Shown here in pieces: positions 16,899 to 25,829 of a stretch of 64,000 bases of DNA. The stretch covers positions 1 through 64,000 of the forward strand of contig JAGATX010000018.1 of assembly GCA_017621055.1 (NCBI GenBank), given 5' to 3'. The notes beneath the pieces are model-generated. The model did no database searches and had not been told where the DNA came from. It saw only the letters and a program-made list of their open reading frames with translations. The DNA comes from Muribaculaceae bacterium. Lineage in GTDB: Bacteria; Bacteroidota; Bacteroidia; Bacteroidales; Muribaculaceae. Position numbers and translations under genes: made by a program. How positions within the stretch are numbered: position 1 is the first letter of the stretch; each line of letters starts with the position of its first letter.

Positions 16899-16923
16899 CG
16901 GCCGCCGTCTTTGCCGGCGGCCG
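16899..16923 (-). other. Intercistronic stem-loop between acrB and tolC-like genes
   Basis: CGGCCGCCG (16899-16907) and CGGCGGCCG (16915-16923) form a perfect 9-bp stem with a 7-nt loop and no T-run. It could act as mRNA stabiliser or partial attenuator inside the operon. Confidence 0.5.
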
Positions 16924-16931
16924 ACGGCTGT

Positions 16932-19900
16932 TTAACGGGCGTACTGTTCGATTTCGTTGGCAATGTTGCCGCCTTTCTCCTGATTTTCCCAGCGTATGGG
17001 CTTGATTTTCTCCTGAAGGAGCTGGAACACCACGAAGAGGGCGGGCACGATGAAGATCTGGCATACCATGCCTATGAGCATGCCGCCTATGGAGCCGGCG
17101 CCGAGCGAGCGGTTGCCGTTAGCGCCCACACCGTGGGCGAACATCATGGGCAGCAGACCGATGACGAGGGCCAGCGAGGTCATCAGGATAGGACGCAGAC
17201 GTGCCTGGGCGCCGGCAATGGCGGCGTTGAACACGCTCATGCCGGTCTTACGTCGGTCGAGGGCGAACTCCACGATGAGGATGGCGTTCTTGGCGAGCAG
17301 ACCTATGAGCATGATCAGGGCAATCTGCAGGTAGATGTTGTTCGACACGTCGAAAATCTGGGCGAAGACAAAGGCGCCCATCAGGCCGAAGGGTACCGAG
17401 AGGATAACGGCGAAAGGCAGCATGTAGCTCTCGTACTGGGCGGACAGCAGCAGGTATACGAACAGCAGACACAGGCCGAAGATCGTTGCCGTAGCACCGG
17501 AGGCTCCCGAGCCGGCTTCCTCGCGCGTCATACCCGAGTATTCGTAGCCGTAGCCGCGGGGCAGGCACTCTGCGGCGGTTCGCTCGATGGCGGCGATGGC
17601 GTCGCCCGACGAGTAACCTTTGGCGGGCTGCCCCGTGACGGATATCGATGTGAACATGTTGAAGCGGTTCATCAGGTCAGGGCCGTATACGCGCCGCAGG
17701 GTCACGAAATTAGATATCGAGGCCATCTCGCTGCCGTTGCGCACCTTGATGCTGTTGAGGGTCTCGGGCGACACGCGGCTCTCGGGCGAGGCCTGCATCA
17801 TCACGCGGTAGATCTTGCCGAAACGGTTGAAGTTCGACACGTACATACCGCCGTAGTAGCCCTGCAGTGTGCTGAGGATAGTTCTGGGCGACAGGCCGGC
17901 CTGTTTGGCCTTTGCTGCGTCGATATCCACCATGTACTGGGGGAACGACGGGTTGAAGGTGGTGTAGGCCATCTGAATTTCGGGGCAGGCGTTGAGCTGG
18001 GCGAGGAAGCCCTGTACAACGGCGAAGAAGGCGTTGATGTCTCCGCCGGTGCGGTCCTGCATCTTCATTTCGAAGCCGTTGGTCGCGGAGTAACCTGTGA
18101 TCATGGGCGGTGCGAAAATCATGACGCGGCCTTCGGTGACGTATCGGCCCGTGAGGGCGTACAACTGCGCTATGACATCGTCGGCGCTCTCGCCTTTGCC
18201 GCGTTCGCTCCAGTTCTTGAGCTTCATGATGAATGCGCCGTAGGTGGGACCCTGGCCGGCGATGAACGAGTAGCCGTTGATCATCTCGCGGCTCTCTATG
18301 GCAGGAATAGTGCCGGCCAAAGAGTCGATGAGATGTAGGGTTTCCTGAGTTCTTTCCTGGGATGTGCCCGCCGGCATATCTACCATGGCGAACACCACGC
18401 CGGTATCCTCGTTAGGCACCATTGCCGAGGGGGTGCGCGCCATCAGCCATACCAGCACGCCGATGGAAATCACCACCGTGGCGAACGACACCACTTTGTG
18501 GGCGGCGAACCACGAGGCGCCTTTGTGGTATAAGGTGAGGATTTTGTTGAAATTCTTTTCGAAAGATGCGTGGAAGCGCTTTCCGAAGAGTCCCATCACG
18601 GCCACTATGGCGCATGCCCATGCCAGCAGGCTGAGCGCCACGTTGTGGAAGCTGAACCAGCCGAGCACCATGAAGGTGATGGTGGCCACCAGCAGCACGA
18701 AGGTGATGAGGGGGTGGATGTCGAGGGCGAAACGGCGGCGTGTGCGGGCGGCCATGACCTCACCGGCGGCCTTTACTCCTTCGCGGACGCGCTCACCCAC
18801 GGGCATGGGCGTGCCGTCGGCGCGGTGGGGCTTGAGGAAGATGGCGCACAGTGCCGGCGACAGCGTCAGGGCGTTCAGCGCCGAGAAGCCGATGGCTATT
18901 GCCATGGTGAGGCCGAACTGGCGGTAGAACACGCCGGCGGTGCCCGGCATGAACGATACGGGGATGAACACCAGCATCATCACCAGGGTGATGGACACCA
19001 GGGCGCCCGCTATCTCGTTCATGGCGTCGATGGAGGCGCGGCGCGCGCTCTGATAGCCCTGGTCGAGCTTGGCGTGCACGGCCTCGACCACCACGATGGC
19101 GTCATCCACCACAATCGCTATCGCCAGCACCAGGGCCGACAGGGTGATGAGGTTGATGGAGAAGCCTATGAGGTTCATCACGAAGAACGTGCCGACAAGA
19201 GCCACAGGTATGGCGATGGCCGGGATGAGGGTGGAGCGGAAGTCCTGCAGGAACACATACACCACGAAGAACACCAGGATGAAGGCCTCGATGAGGGTAT
19301 GGATCACGGTGTTGATCGACGCATAGAGGAAGTCGTTGTTGTTCATGGGCACCGTGATCTCGCAGCCCTCGGGGATGTCCTGCTTGATTTTTTCTATCAG
19401 CGCCAGACAGTCGTTGATAATCTTGGTGGCGTTCGAGCCGGGCGTCTGGAATACGATTGCCATTGTGGAGAGGTCGCCGTTGGCGTGGTTGGAGAACCCG
19501 TAGGTCACGCGGCCCATCTCGATGTCGGCCACGTCCTTGAGGTATAGCACCTCGCCGTTTGCACCCGTGCGAACCACTATGTTGCCGAATTCCTCGGGGG
19601 TGGTGAGGCGGCCGCGGTAGCGCATGATGTACTGGAACGACTGGTTGCCCTGCTCGCCGAAGGCGCCGGGGGCGGCCTCGATGTTCTGTTCGGCCAGAGC
19701 GGCGCTGACGTCCTCGGGCATGAGGTGGTACTGGGCCATCACCTCGGGCTTGAGCCATATGCGCATGGAGTAGTCGGCACCGAAGGCCATGACGTCGCCC
19801 ACGCCCTCTACGCGCTGAAGCTCGGGGATGATGTTGATTTTCATGTAGTTGTCGAGGAAACCGGCGTTGTAGAGGCCGGCGGTGTCGACCAGCGCCACGC

Positions 19901-20318
19901 CAAGGAGCATGGATGTCTGGCGCTTGCGGGTGGTGAGACCCACCTGGTTGACTTCTGCGGGCAGCAGGTTGGAGGCTGCCGACACGCGGTTCTGGACGTC
20001 GACGGCCGCCATGTCCGGGTCAAAGCCCTGGCGGAAGTATACGTTGATGGTGGCGGAGCCGGTGTTGGTGGCCGTTGACTCCATGTATGTCATGCCCTCG
20101 GCGCCGTTGATGGCCTCCTCGAGAGGCGCTATCACCGAGTTGAGCACGGCAGCGGCATTGGCGCCGCTATATGTGGTGGTTACCGATATTGTAGGCGGCG
20201 CTATGTCGGGATACTGCGTTACGGGGAGTGCCGACAGCCCTATCAGACCGAGGAGGACGATGAAGATGGATATCACCGTCGACAGCACGGGTCTGTTGAT
20301 GAATGTATCGAGTTTCAT
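16932..20318 (-). CDS. RND efflux transporter (AcrB/MexB type)
   Basis: This 1128-residue inner-membrane pump is of the HAE1 family. It opens with 'MKLDTFINRPVLSTVISIFI', has 'ALPVTQYPDIAPPTISVT', the TM4 proton-relay pair in 'AIAIVVDDAIVVVEAV', and the TM10 lysine in 'GLLAKNAILIVEFALD'. It exports drugs, bile salts or detergents from periplasm to exterior using the proton gradient. The length exceeds the usual 1030-1060: extra residues lie in the loop after TM6, with two additional hydrophobic stretches (PLITFVLLVATITFMVLGWF and ALSLLAWACAIVAVMGLFG). Its ATG overlaps the acrA stop (TAATG), so the two are translationally coupled. Confidence 0.97.
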   Translation of the reverse strand: MKLDTFINRPVLSTVISIFIVLLGLIGLSALPVTQYPDIAPPTISVTTTYSGANAAAVLNSVIAPLEEAINGAEGMTYMESTATNTGSATINVYFRQGFDPDMAAVDVQNRVSAASNLLPAEVNQVGLTTRKRQTSMLLGVALVDTAGLYNAGFLDNYMKINIIPELQRVEGVGDVMAFGADYSMRIWLKPEVMAQYHLMPEDVSAALAEQNIEAAPGAFGEQGNQSFQYIMRYRGRLTTPEEFGNIVVRTGANGEVLYLKDVADIEMGRVTYGFSNHANGDLSTMAIVFQTPGSNATKIINDCLALIEKIKQDIPEGCEITVPMNNNDFLYASINTVIHTLIEAFILVFFVVYVFLQDFRSTLIPAIAIPVALVGTFFVMNLIGFSINLITLSALVLAIAIVVDDAIVVVEAVHAKLDQGYQSARRASIDAMNEIAGALVSITLVMMLVFIPVSFMPGTAGVFYRQFGLTMAIAIGFSALNALTLSPALCAIFLKPHRADGTPMPVGERVREGVKAAGEVMAARTRRRFALDIHPLITFVLLVATITFMVLGWFSFHNVALSLLAWACAIVAVMGLFGKRFHASFEKNFNKILTLYHKGASWFAAHKVVSFATVVISIGVLVWLMARTPSAMVPNEDTGVVFAMVDMPAGTSQERTQETLHLIDSLAGTIPAIESREMINGYSFIAGQGPTYGAFIMKLKNWSERGKGESADDVIAQLYALTGRYVTEGRVMIFAPPMITGYSATNGFEMKMQDRTGGDINAFFAVVQGFLAQLNACPEIQMAYTTFNPSFPQYMVDIDAAKAKQAGLSPRTILSTLQGYYGGMYVSNFNRFGKIYRVMMQASPESRVSPETLNSIKVRNGSEMASISNFVTLRRVYGPDLMNRFNMFTSISVTGQPAKGYSSGDAIAAIERTAAECLPRGYGYEYSGMTREEAGSGASGATATIFGLCLLFVYLLLSAQYESYMLPFAVILSVPFGLMGAFVFAQIFDVSNNIYLQIALIMLIGLLAKNAILIVEFALDRRKTGMSVFNAAIAGAQARLRPILMTSLALVIGLLPMMFAHGVGANGNRSLGAGSIGGMLIGMVCQIFIVPALFVVFQLLQEKIKPIRWENQEKGGNIANEIEQYAR

Positions 20319-21460
20319 TAGTCAGCTGTTTTGGGATTGATAGTCATGCCGGGGCGCACGATAGTTCCGACGCCCTCGGTCACTACTCTGTCGCCGGCGT
20401 TGAGGCCGGAGGTGACCACGAAGGTCTGGCCGTCGCTGTAAGGTGCCACGGTGATGGGCGTGGTGACGGCTTTGTTGGAGTCATTGAGGGTGTAGACGTA
20501 GCGCAGGTCCTGGATTTCGAAGGTGGCGCGCTGCGGCACGGTGATGGCTGCGCCGTTGGTGCGGGGTATGAGCACCTGGCCGGTGTTGCCGCTGCGCAGA
20601 CGTCCGCCGGGGTTGGCGAAGAGAGCGCGTGCGCTGGCGGCGCCCGTGGCGTTGTCGATCACGCCCGATACCGTTGCCACACGGCCTTCCACGGGGTAGA
20701 CGGTGCCGTCGGCGAGCTGCAGTTTCACGGGCGGCAGCTGTGCCAGACGACTTTCTACGGTGCCTTCGTCGCCGGCGGTGAGCTGCAGGAGCTCCTGCTC
20801 GGTGAGCGAGAAGTAGGCGTAGACTTCCGAGTTATCGCTGATAGTGGTGAGGGGCTGGGCGCTCGACGGCGATGCCAGCGAGCCTTCGCGGTTGGGGATG
20901 GTGCCCACCACGCCGTCGGAGGGTGCCGTCACGGTGGTGTAGCTCAGGTTCTTGCGTGCGGTCACGAGGGCGGCCTCGGCCTGCGCCAGGGCGGCGCGTG
21001 CCTGCGCCAGCTGGTTGGAGGCCAACTGCCACTCGGTGGAGCTGATTATGTTTTTGTCGAGCAGACGGCGTTTGTTCTGTTCGGTGACTTCGGCGGTGGA
21101 GACGGCGCTGCGGGCCGAGTTGACGTTTGCTTCGGCCTGATCGACGGCCGCGAGGAATTGTACCTGATCTATGGTGAACAGGGGCTGTCCGCGGTGTACG
21201 CGCTGACCTTCGTCGACGTGTACGGCGGTGATAAAGCCCGTAACCTGCGGGCGGATGGCAATGTCGGTCTTGCCTTTGATAGTTGCGGGGTAGCTGCTTT
21301 GGAATTCGGCTTCGGTGGGTTCTACTGTCACGACAGCGAGCTCGGGAGCGGCACCGGCGGCGCCGGCACCCTGCTGCTCCTTGCCGGAGCACGAGCCGAG
21401 CGTGCCTGTGGCGATAACGCCGAGGGCGACGCCCACGAGGGTGGTCTTCGTAATCTTCAT
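20318..21460 (-). CDS. RND periplasmic adaptor (AcrA/MexA type) lipoprotein
   Basis: This 380-residue protein has a lipobox LGSC (Cys24). Its order is standard for membrane fusion proteins: beta-barrel and lipoyl half (VTGFITAVHVDEGQRVHRG), alpha-hairpin (residues about 100-165, rich in Ala/Gln), second lipoyl half (YTTVTAPSDGVVGTIPNREG), barrel, and membrane-proximal domain. It links the AcrB-type pump to the outer-membrane channel. It is first in the three-gene efflux operon, and a TACCTTTG promoter box is at 21530-21537. No TetR-type repressor gene lies next to it. Confidence 0.96.
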   Translation of the reverse strand: MKITKTTLVGVALGVIATGTLGSCSGKEQQGAGAAGAAPELAVVTVEPTEAEFQSSYPATIKGKTDIAIRPQVTGFITAVHVDEGQRVHRGQPLFTIDQVQFLAAVDQAEANVNSARSAVSTAEVTEQNKRRLLDKNIISSTEWQLASNQLAQARAALAQAEAALVTARKNLSYTTVTAPSDGVVGTIPNREGSLASPSSAQPLTTISDNSEVYAYFSLTEQELLQLTAGDEGTVESRLAQLPPVKLQLADGTVYPVEGRVATVSGVIDNATGAASARALFANPGGRLRSGNTGQVLIPRTNGAAITVPQRATFEIQDLRYVYTLNDSNKAVTTPITVAPYSDGQTFVVTSGLNAGDRVVTEGVGTIVRPGMTINPKTAD

Positions 21461-21529
21461 ACTTAGTTTATTGTGTCTTTTTTGCTTAGTTTCTATCTAT
21501 GTGTTGCATCCGGTTGTTGAAAACCGGTG

Positions 21530-21537
21530 CAAAGGTA
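21530..21537 (-). promoter_or_regulatory. -7 promoter box of the efflux operon
   Basis: TACCTTTG on the minus strand matches TAnnTTTG. No good TTTG is seen at 19-20 nt upstream. The leader would be about 60 nt. Confidence 0.45.
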
Positions 21538-21640
21538 CGAAATATTTAACTTTCGCGATATTCCCAAAAGGCAATGAAATTGGTCTAAAGGTCGAATATG
21601 CTGTTAATCTTTCCTAATGGTCCTGCGGCGGAAAATAGAA

Positions 21641-21663
21641 GGGGACTGTCTCACGACAGCCCC
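21641..21663. terminator. Hairpin in efflux/mscS spacer
   Basis: GGGG-A-CTGTC-TCAC-GACAG-CCCC forms a 9-bp stem with one bulge. On the minus strand TTCTATTTT follows. It may be a terminator or an extragenic palindrome. Confidence 0.4.
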
Positions 21664-21793
21664 GATTCACATACACAATTATCTATAAAACAACTATTTT
21701 ACTTTAATAACCTTTTGAAATTTAAACGATATTTATAAAATGCGTCGAACCGACATCTACGTCGTGTCTCAGCACTTCCATGAATAGCATATC

Positions 21794-21914
21794 AAAAAAA
21801 TCGGCACTTTTGCCGTAACAGCACCAAAAAACACTCCCACAAGCAAGCTTTTGCGGAAGCAATACTTGATTTGGAGCCGATAATGGTGCGGGAAACCAAG
21901 AGGGTTTCCATGTA
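21794..21914 (-). ncRNA. Candidate small RNA between efflux operon and mscS
   Basis: A complete minus-strand transcription unit is visible without an ORF. The promoter is TTG (21948-21950), 19 nt, TAATTTTG (21921-21928). A 5' hairpin GGAAACC/GGTTTCC (21891-21909) follows. A terminator stem CGGCA-AAAG-TGCCG (21802-21815) is followed by A and seven Ts. Expected length is about 120 nt. No known RNA family is recognised. Confidence 0.45.
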
Positions 21915-21920
21915 CGGCGG

Positions 21921-21950
21921 CAAAATTAACCAAAATTGGCCTAAAGTCAA
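21921..21950 (-). promoter_or_regulatory. Promoter of the candidate small RNA
   Basis: Minus strand: TTG at 21948-21950 and TAATTTTG at 21921-21928, spaced 19 nt. Confidence 0.5.
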
Positions 21951-22054
21951 TGATAATTTTGTTAATTTATATTAACATCGTGGATTTGGAGCGTATTGTT
22001 GATGGCTCTAACCCCCCTTTATGAACATTGCAGGTCAACGTGTGTTAAAATTTC

Positions 22055-23362
22055 ATGGGAACTACAACAACTGCCACCTCCCAGCCTCTCAGCGTCTGGC
22101 TGGCCGAAAATATAGGAACTCTTCTCGATAGAGTAGGGCTCGAGCACCACAGCACCTTGCGCGAAGTCATCTATGTAACCATCGTTGTGATAGTCTCGCT
22201 GGGTATAGCATGGATTTTGCAGCGCATAATCTACTATACTCTGCGCAAATTCGTTGAAGTGCGCCATACGGCGGTGGGCAACGAGCTGCTGCGATGGAAA
22301 ACGCTGTCGAAGATATGCCATATCATCCCTCCGCTGCTGATGCTGGGCATGATGCCCTTTGCCTTCAGCGCTACCCACGCCGTGAGGGTATGGCTCATGC
22401 GCTGTCTGGGTGTGTACGGCATAGCAATGGCGGGCGTGGCCCTCGGGGCGATTATGGATTTTATCTACGGCCACTACAATGCTCACGACAACAAGAAGAA
22501 CATACCGCTCAAAGGCATACTCAACGTGGCCAAGGGAGTTATGTGGATCGTGCTGCTGATATGCTCGATATCTGTGCTGTTCGACCGATCGCCGGCCTTC
22601 CTCCTCACCGGCTTGGGCGCCTTTGCCGCGGCGTTGATGCTGATTTTCAAGGACAGCATCCTCGGTTTTGTGGCCGGCGTGCAGATGGGCGAGAACGATA
22701 TGATTCATGTCGGCGACTGGATTGTGGTGCCGGGCACACCGGCCAACGGCGTGGTGCTGGACATGACGCTATCAGCCGTGAAAGTGCAGAACTTCGACAA
22801 CACCATCGTCACCGTGCCGCCATATACCCTCATTTCCACATCGTTCCAGAACTATCGGGGCATGACCATGAGCGGAGCGCGCCGCATAACCAAGACCTTT
22901 ATGATCGACCTCACCACCGTGCGCAAAATCACGGCCGACGAGGCCCGGCAGATGGCCAAGCCATTCCAGCGCCTCACCGAGTTTGTGGAGAACCTGATAA
23001 AGAACGGAGCCACGGCGCAGAACGACGGCGGCCTTACGCCTATCAACGGCACCATAGAGACCAACCTTGGCCTGTTCCGCGCATACATCAGCCTGTACAT
23101 ATACTATAACCCCGGCATTACCGACAATCAGCAGTTGCTGATCCACATACTGGACCCGACGGTGACGGGGTTGCCTCTGCAGGTCTACTGTTTCACAAAT
23201 ACCACCGACTGGGACAAGTTCGAGGCCATACAGAGCGACATCATAGAGCACATCACCACTACGGTTGCCGATTTCGGTCTGGCCATCTACACCAGCGGCT
23301 CACTCACCGTCGACCTCGAAAAGCCCGGCACGCCCGCTACTCCAGCGGATACACAAGCCTGA
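22055..23362 (+). CDS. MscS-family mechanosensitive channel (YbdG-like)
   Basis: This 435-residue protein has about five N-terminal membrane helices and an MscS core. The pore-lining helix is 'FLLTGLGAFAAALMLIFKDS', followed by 'ILGFVAGVQMGENDMIHVGD' and the beta domain 'IVVPGTPANGVVLDMTLSAV', 'NTIVTVPPYTLISTSFQNYR'. The long C-terminal domain and the extra helices resemble YbdG/MscM rather than short MscS. It releases solutes at osmotic downshift. The last 26 bp overlap the convergent gene. It is divergent from the efflux operon. Confidence 0.93.
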   Translation: MGTTTTATSQPLSVWLAENIGTLLDRVGLEHHSTLREVIYVTIVVIVSLGIAWILQRIIYYTLRKFVEVRHTAVGNELLRWKTLSKICHIIPPLLMLGMMPFAFSATHAVRVWLMRCLGVYGIAMAGVALGAIMDFIYGHYNAHDNKKNIPLKGILNVAKGVMWIVLLICSISVLFDRSPAFLLTGLGAFAAALMLIFKDSILGFVAGVQMGENDMIHVGDWIVVPGTPANGVVLDMTLSAVKVQNFDNTIVTVPPYTLISTSFQNYRGMTMSGARRITKTFMIDLTTVRKITADEARQMAKPFQRLTEFVENLIKNGATAQNDGGLTPINGTIETNLGLFRAYISLYIYYNPGITDNQQLLIHILDPTVTGLPLQVYCFTNTTDWDKFEAIQSDIIEHITTTVADFGLAIYTSGSLTVDLEKPGTPATPADTQA

Positions 23363-23855
23363 CGTTAGGCGTGATGGTTATGCTTTCATAGAAGACGCGG
23401 GCGATGCCGGGTGCAATAATCCATGCGCAATCGTTCACTGATGGAGAATCGGCAGAGGAACAAGTCCAGAAAGCGGAACCCTCGTTTTCGCCGCCAAAAA
23501 CCTTTATGGCATTCCTGACGGCATTTGCCTGATGAACTATCTCTTCGCCCATCACCTTAGTAGGCAGGCTCCGGGGAAAGCGCTCCATGGCCTCAGTCCA
23601 TGTCATGCAGCCTTCGGTGGTGAGAGAGAGAATGAAGCTGGCGCCGCGGCTGCGGATTACCACGCCGAGTTTGCGGCACTCGTTCTTCTGAGCGTCCGGG
23701 AGGGCTTCCCAACCGGCCTGCGAATAGTAATACTGTTTGCCACCGCGCTCCACGGCGAGGTCGAGGTTCTGAGGCTCGCGGTCGTCGGCCATGGCATTGG
23801 CAAAACCGGCGAAAAGGAAAAAAATTACGGCATAGAGTGAAAAAATGGTTTTCAT
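23337..23855 (-). CDS. Small secreted protein of unknown function
   Basis: From the ATG at 23855 it has 172 residues with a clear signal peptide (MKTIFSLYAVIFFLFAGFANA, cleavage near MA-DD). The mature part includes 'GWEALPDAQKNECRKLGVVI', 'ASFILSLTTEGCMTWTEAME' and a final 'WIIAPGIARVFYESITITP'. This layout (Trp/Cys-containing, ending in an RLVYPLE-like strand) resembles fragments of DUF1566/Lcl-like domains, but I am not sure. A TAACTTTG box on the same strand at 23925-23932 is a likely promoter. It converges on mscS with a 26-bp overlap. Confidence 0.7.
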   Translation of the reverse strand: MKTIFSLYAVIFFLFAGFANAMADDREPQNLDLAVERGGKQYYYSQAGWEALPDAQKNECRKLGVVIRSRGASFILSLTTEGCMTWTEAMERFPRSLPTKVMGEEIVHQANAVRNAIKVFGGENEGSAFWTCSSADSPSVNDCAWIIAPGIARVFYESITITPNVRLVYPLE

Positions 23856-23924
23856 GATATTCAGGGTAGATGAAAATTTGCAGTATAATTTTAAATATCG
23901 GGCGGTTTTTTGTTTTATTCTTTG

Positions 23925-23932
23925 CAAAGTTA
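23925..23932 (-). promoter_or_regulatory. -7 promoter box of the small secreted protein gene
   Basis: TAACTTTG on the minus strand, about 70 nt before the ATG at 23855. No -33 element at proper spacing. Confidence 0.45.
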
Positions 23933-24026
23933 ACATAAGGCAAGAGCCGCGTGCAAAAAAGAAGAAAGATATTTGACGAACCTCCGGGGAAAATTGACGA
24001 ACCTGCCGGGTTTGCGTGTCGAGCCG

Positions 24027-24593
24027 CTATTGGCCGAGGACGCCGAGGGCGGCAAGGCGCGCGGCGATGTCGTAGAGAATGTCGACGGCCATTTCGGCGG
24101 TGATTTTGCTGCCGTGGACGGTGGCTTCGGAGTCGATCCAGTCAGCCAGGGCCTCGAAGGGCTGCGCCAACGGCGGCGGCAGCTTGGCCGCGTCCTTCAT
24201 TTTATTATAAGAAGCGAGCATCAGCGGGCCGAGCTCGGCGTCGATTGCCTCGAGGTGTTCGGCGGCAAAGGCGTCGGGTGCCTGCTGTGCGGCGGCCGAT
24301 GCAGCCACTCCCATGGTGAGCAGCTGCTCGAGGTAGGCTCCGGCGTGAGCGTCTGGAACAAACCGACCGGTGCGGAACAGGGTGAGCAAGGCCATGGTGC
24401 CGGTGGCGAATGCCTCGAGGAAGGCGCCGGCCCGGCACAGCAGGCGCTCATGGTCCAGGGCATGGCGCAGCAGGACGTCGGCAGCGGCGTCAAAATCGTC
24501 AGCTGCGGCATTTGCGAGGCGCCCGGCGGCACGCGCCAGGGCCTCGCCGCTGTCGGTTATGGCCTCGCGGAGGGCGTCGGCGTCGGCGCTCAT
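24027..24593 (-). CDS. Unknown Ala-rich helical protein coupled to ribBA
   Basis: I do not recognise this 188-residue protein. It is alanine-rich and predicted all-helical ([20 protein letters not shown], '[16 protein letters not shown]', '[19 protein letters not shown]'), without signal peptide or clear membrane helix. A heptad-like spacing and several acidic/His residues are visible. Its ATG overlaps the ribBA stop (ATGA), so it should be made in step with RibBA. Nothing in the sequence proves a role in flavin synthesis. Confidence 0.75.
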   Translation of the reverse strand: MSADADALREAITDSGEALARAAGRLANAAADDFDAAADVLLRHALDHERLLCRAGAFLEAFATGTMALLTLFRTGRFVPDAHAGAYLEQLLTMGVAASAAAQQAPDAFAAEHLEAIDAELGPLMLASYNKMKDAAKLPPPLAQPFEALADWIDSEATVHGSKITAEMAVDILYDIAARLAALGVLGQ

Positions 24594-25807
24594 TCCACTT
24601 GCTTGAGGTTATGGCCCATGCGTATCTTTTTGGTGTGCATGTAGCGGAGGTTGTAAGGGTTGGGTTCCACCTCGATGGGCACGTTCTCCACGATTTCGAG
24701 GCCGTAGCCTTCGAGACCCACGCGCTTAACGGGGTTGTTGGTCATCAGACGCATCTTGCGGATACCCAGCATGTTGAGGATTTGTGCTCCCACGCCGTAG
24801 TCGCGCTCGTCGGCCTCGTGGCCCAGGTGAATGTTCGCCTCGACGGTGTCGAGCCCCTCTTCCTGGAGCTTGTAGGCGCGTATTTTGTCCATCAGGCCTA
24901 TGCCGCGCCCTTCCTGGTTGAGATATACCACGGCGCCGCGGCCTTCGGCCTCGATCATCTGCATGGCCTTGTGGAGCTGTTCGCCGCAGTCGCAGCGCCG
25001 GGAGGCGAAGATGTCGCCGGTGGCGCAGCTGCTGTGCACGCGTGTGAGCACGGGCTCGTCGCCGGAGATGTCGCCCTTGATTATGGCAATGTGTTCCAGC
25101 CCGTTGTTTTTCTGGCGGAAGGGGATTAGGCGGAAATGGCCGTATGCCGTGGGCATATCGACCTCCACGCCCTGCTCTACAAGCTGCTCGGAGGCCAGAC
25201 GGAAGGTGATGAGGTCGCGGATGCTGATGAGCTTCATGCCCCATTGGTCGGCGAGCTGGCGCAACTGGGGCAGGCGTGCCATAGTGCCGTCCTCATTCAT
25301 GATTTCCATAAGGGCAGCGGCGGGCTGCAGGCCTGCCAGGCGCGCCAGGTCGACGGCGGCCTCGGTGTGACCGGCGCGGCGCAGCACGCCGGCATCCTGG
25401 GCGTAGAGGGGATTTATGTGTCCGGGTCGGCCGAAGGTCTCGGGCGTGCTGTCGGGGTCGGCGAGGGCGCGGATGGTGGCGCATCGGTCGTCGGCGCTGA
25501 CGCCTGTTGTGCAGCCGTCGAGCTTGTCGACGGTGACGGTGAAGGGCGTGCCGAGCATCGATGTGTTGTTCTCCACCTGGTGGGCCAGCTCCAGTTCGCG
25601 GCAGCGGCTCTGGGTAATAGGGGCGCAGAGCACGCCGCGGGCGTTTTTGAGCATGAAGTTCACCTGCTCGGGCGTTATTTTCTCGGCGGCGACAATGATG
25701 TCGCCCTCGTTCTCGCGGTCTTCATCGTCGACCACAATCACCATCTTGCCGGCGGCAAAATCGTCGATTGCATCCTGAATATTGTCGAGTTTTATGTTCT
25801 TGTCCAT
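24590..25807 (-). CDS. ribBA: Bifunctional DHBP synthase / GTP cyclohydrolase II
   Basis: This 405-residue protein is a fusion for the two entry reactions of riboflavin synthesis. The N-terminal RibB domain (1-205) makes 3,4-dihydroxy-2-butanone-4-phosphate from ribulose-5-phosphate and shows [10 protein letters not shown] near residue 27 plus '[17 protein letters not shown]'. The C-terminal RibA domain opens the GTP imidazole ring. It has the zinc cysteines in '[20 protein letters not shown]' and the catalytic segment '[20 protein letters not shown]'. It lies 22 bp downstream of the LptF/G-like gene, too close for an FMN riboswitch. An unknown protein is coupled at its 3' end. Confidence 0.97.
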   Translation of the reverse strand: MDKNIKLDNIQDAIDDFAAGKMVIVVDDEDRENEGDIIVAAEKITPEQVNFMLKNARGVLCAPITQSRCRELELAHQVENNTSMLGTPFTVTVDKLDGCTTGVSADDRCATIRALADPDSTPETFGRPGHINPLYAQDAGVLRRAGHTEAAVDLARLAGLQPAAALMEIMNEDGTMARLPQLRQLADQWGMKLISIRDLITFRLASEQLVEQGVEVDMPTAYGHFRLIPFRQKNNGLEHIAIIKGDISGDEPVLTRVHSSCATGDIFASRRCDCGEQLHKAMQMIEAEGRGAVVYLNQEGRGIGLMDKIRAYKLQEEGLDTVEANIHLGHEADERDYGVGAQILNMLGIRKMRLMTNNPVKRVGLEGYGLEIVENVPIEVEPNPYNLRYMHTKKIRMGHNLKQVE

Positions 25808-25829
25808 ATTAGGGGAGATTTGTTACGTT

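Noticed and set aside
25808..25829. FMN riboswitch in front of ribBA
   Set aside because: Only 22 bp separate ribBA from the upstream LptF/G-like gene, too short for the aptamer.
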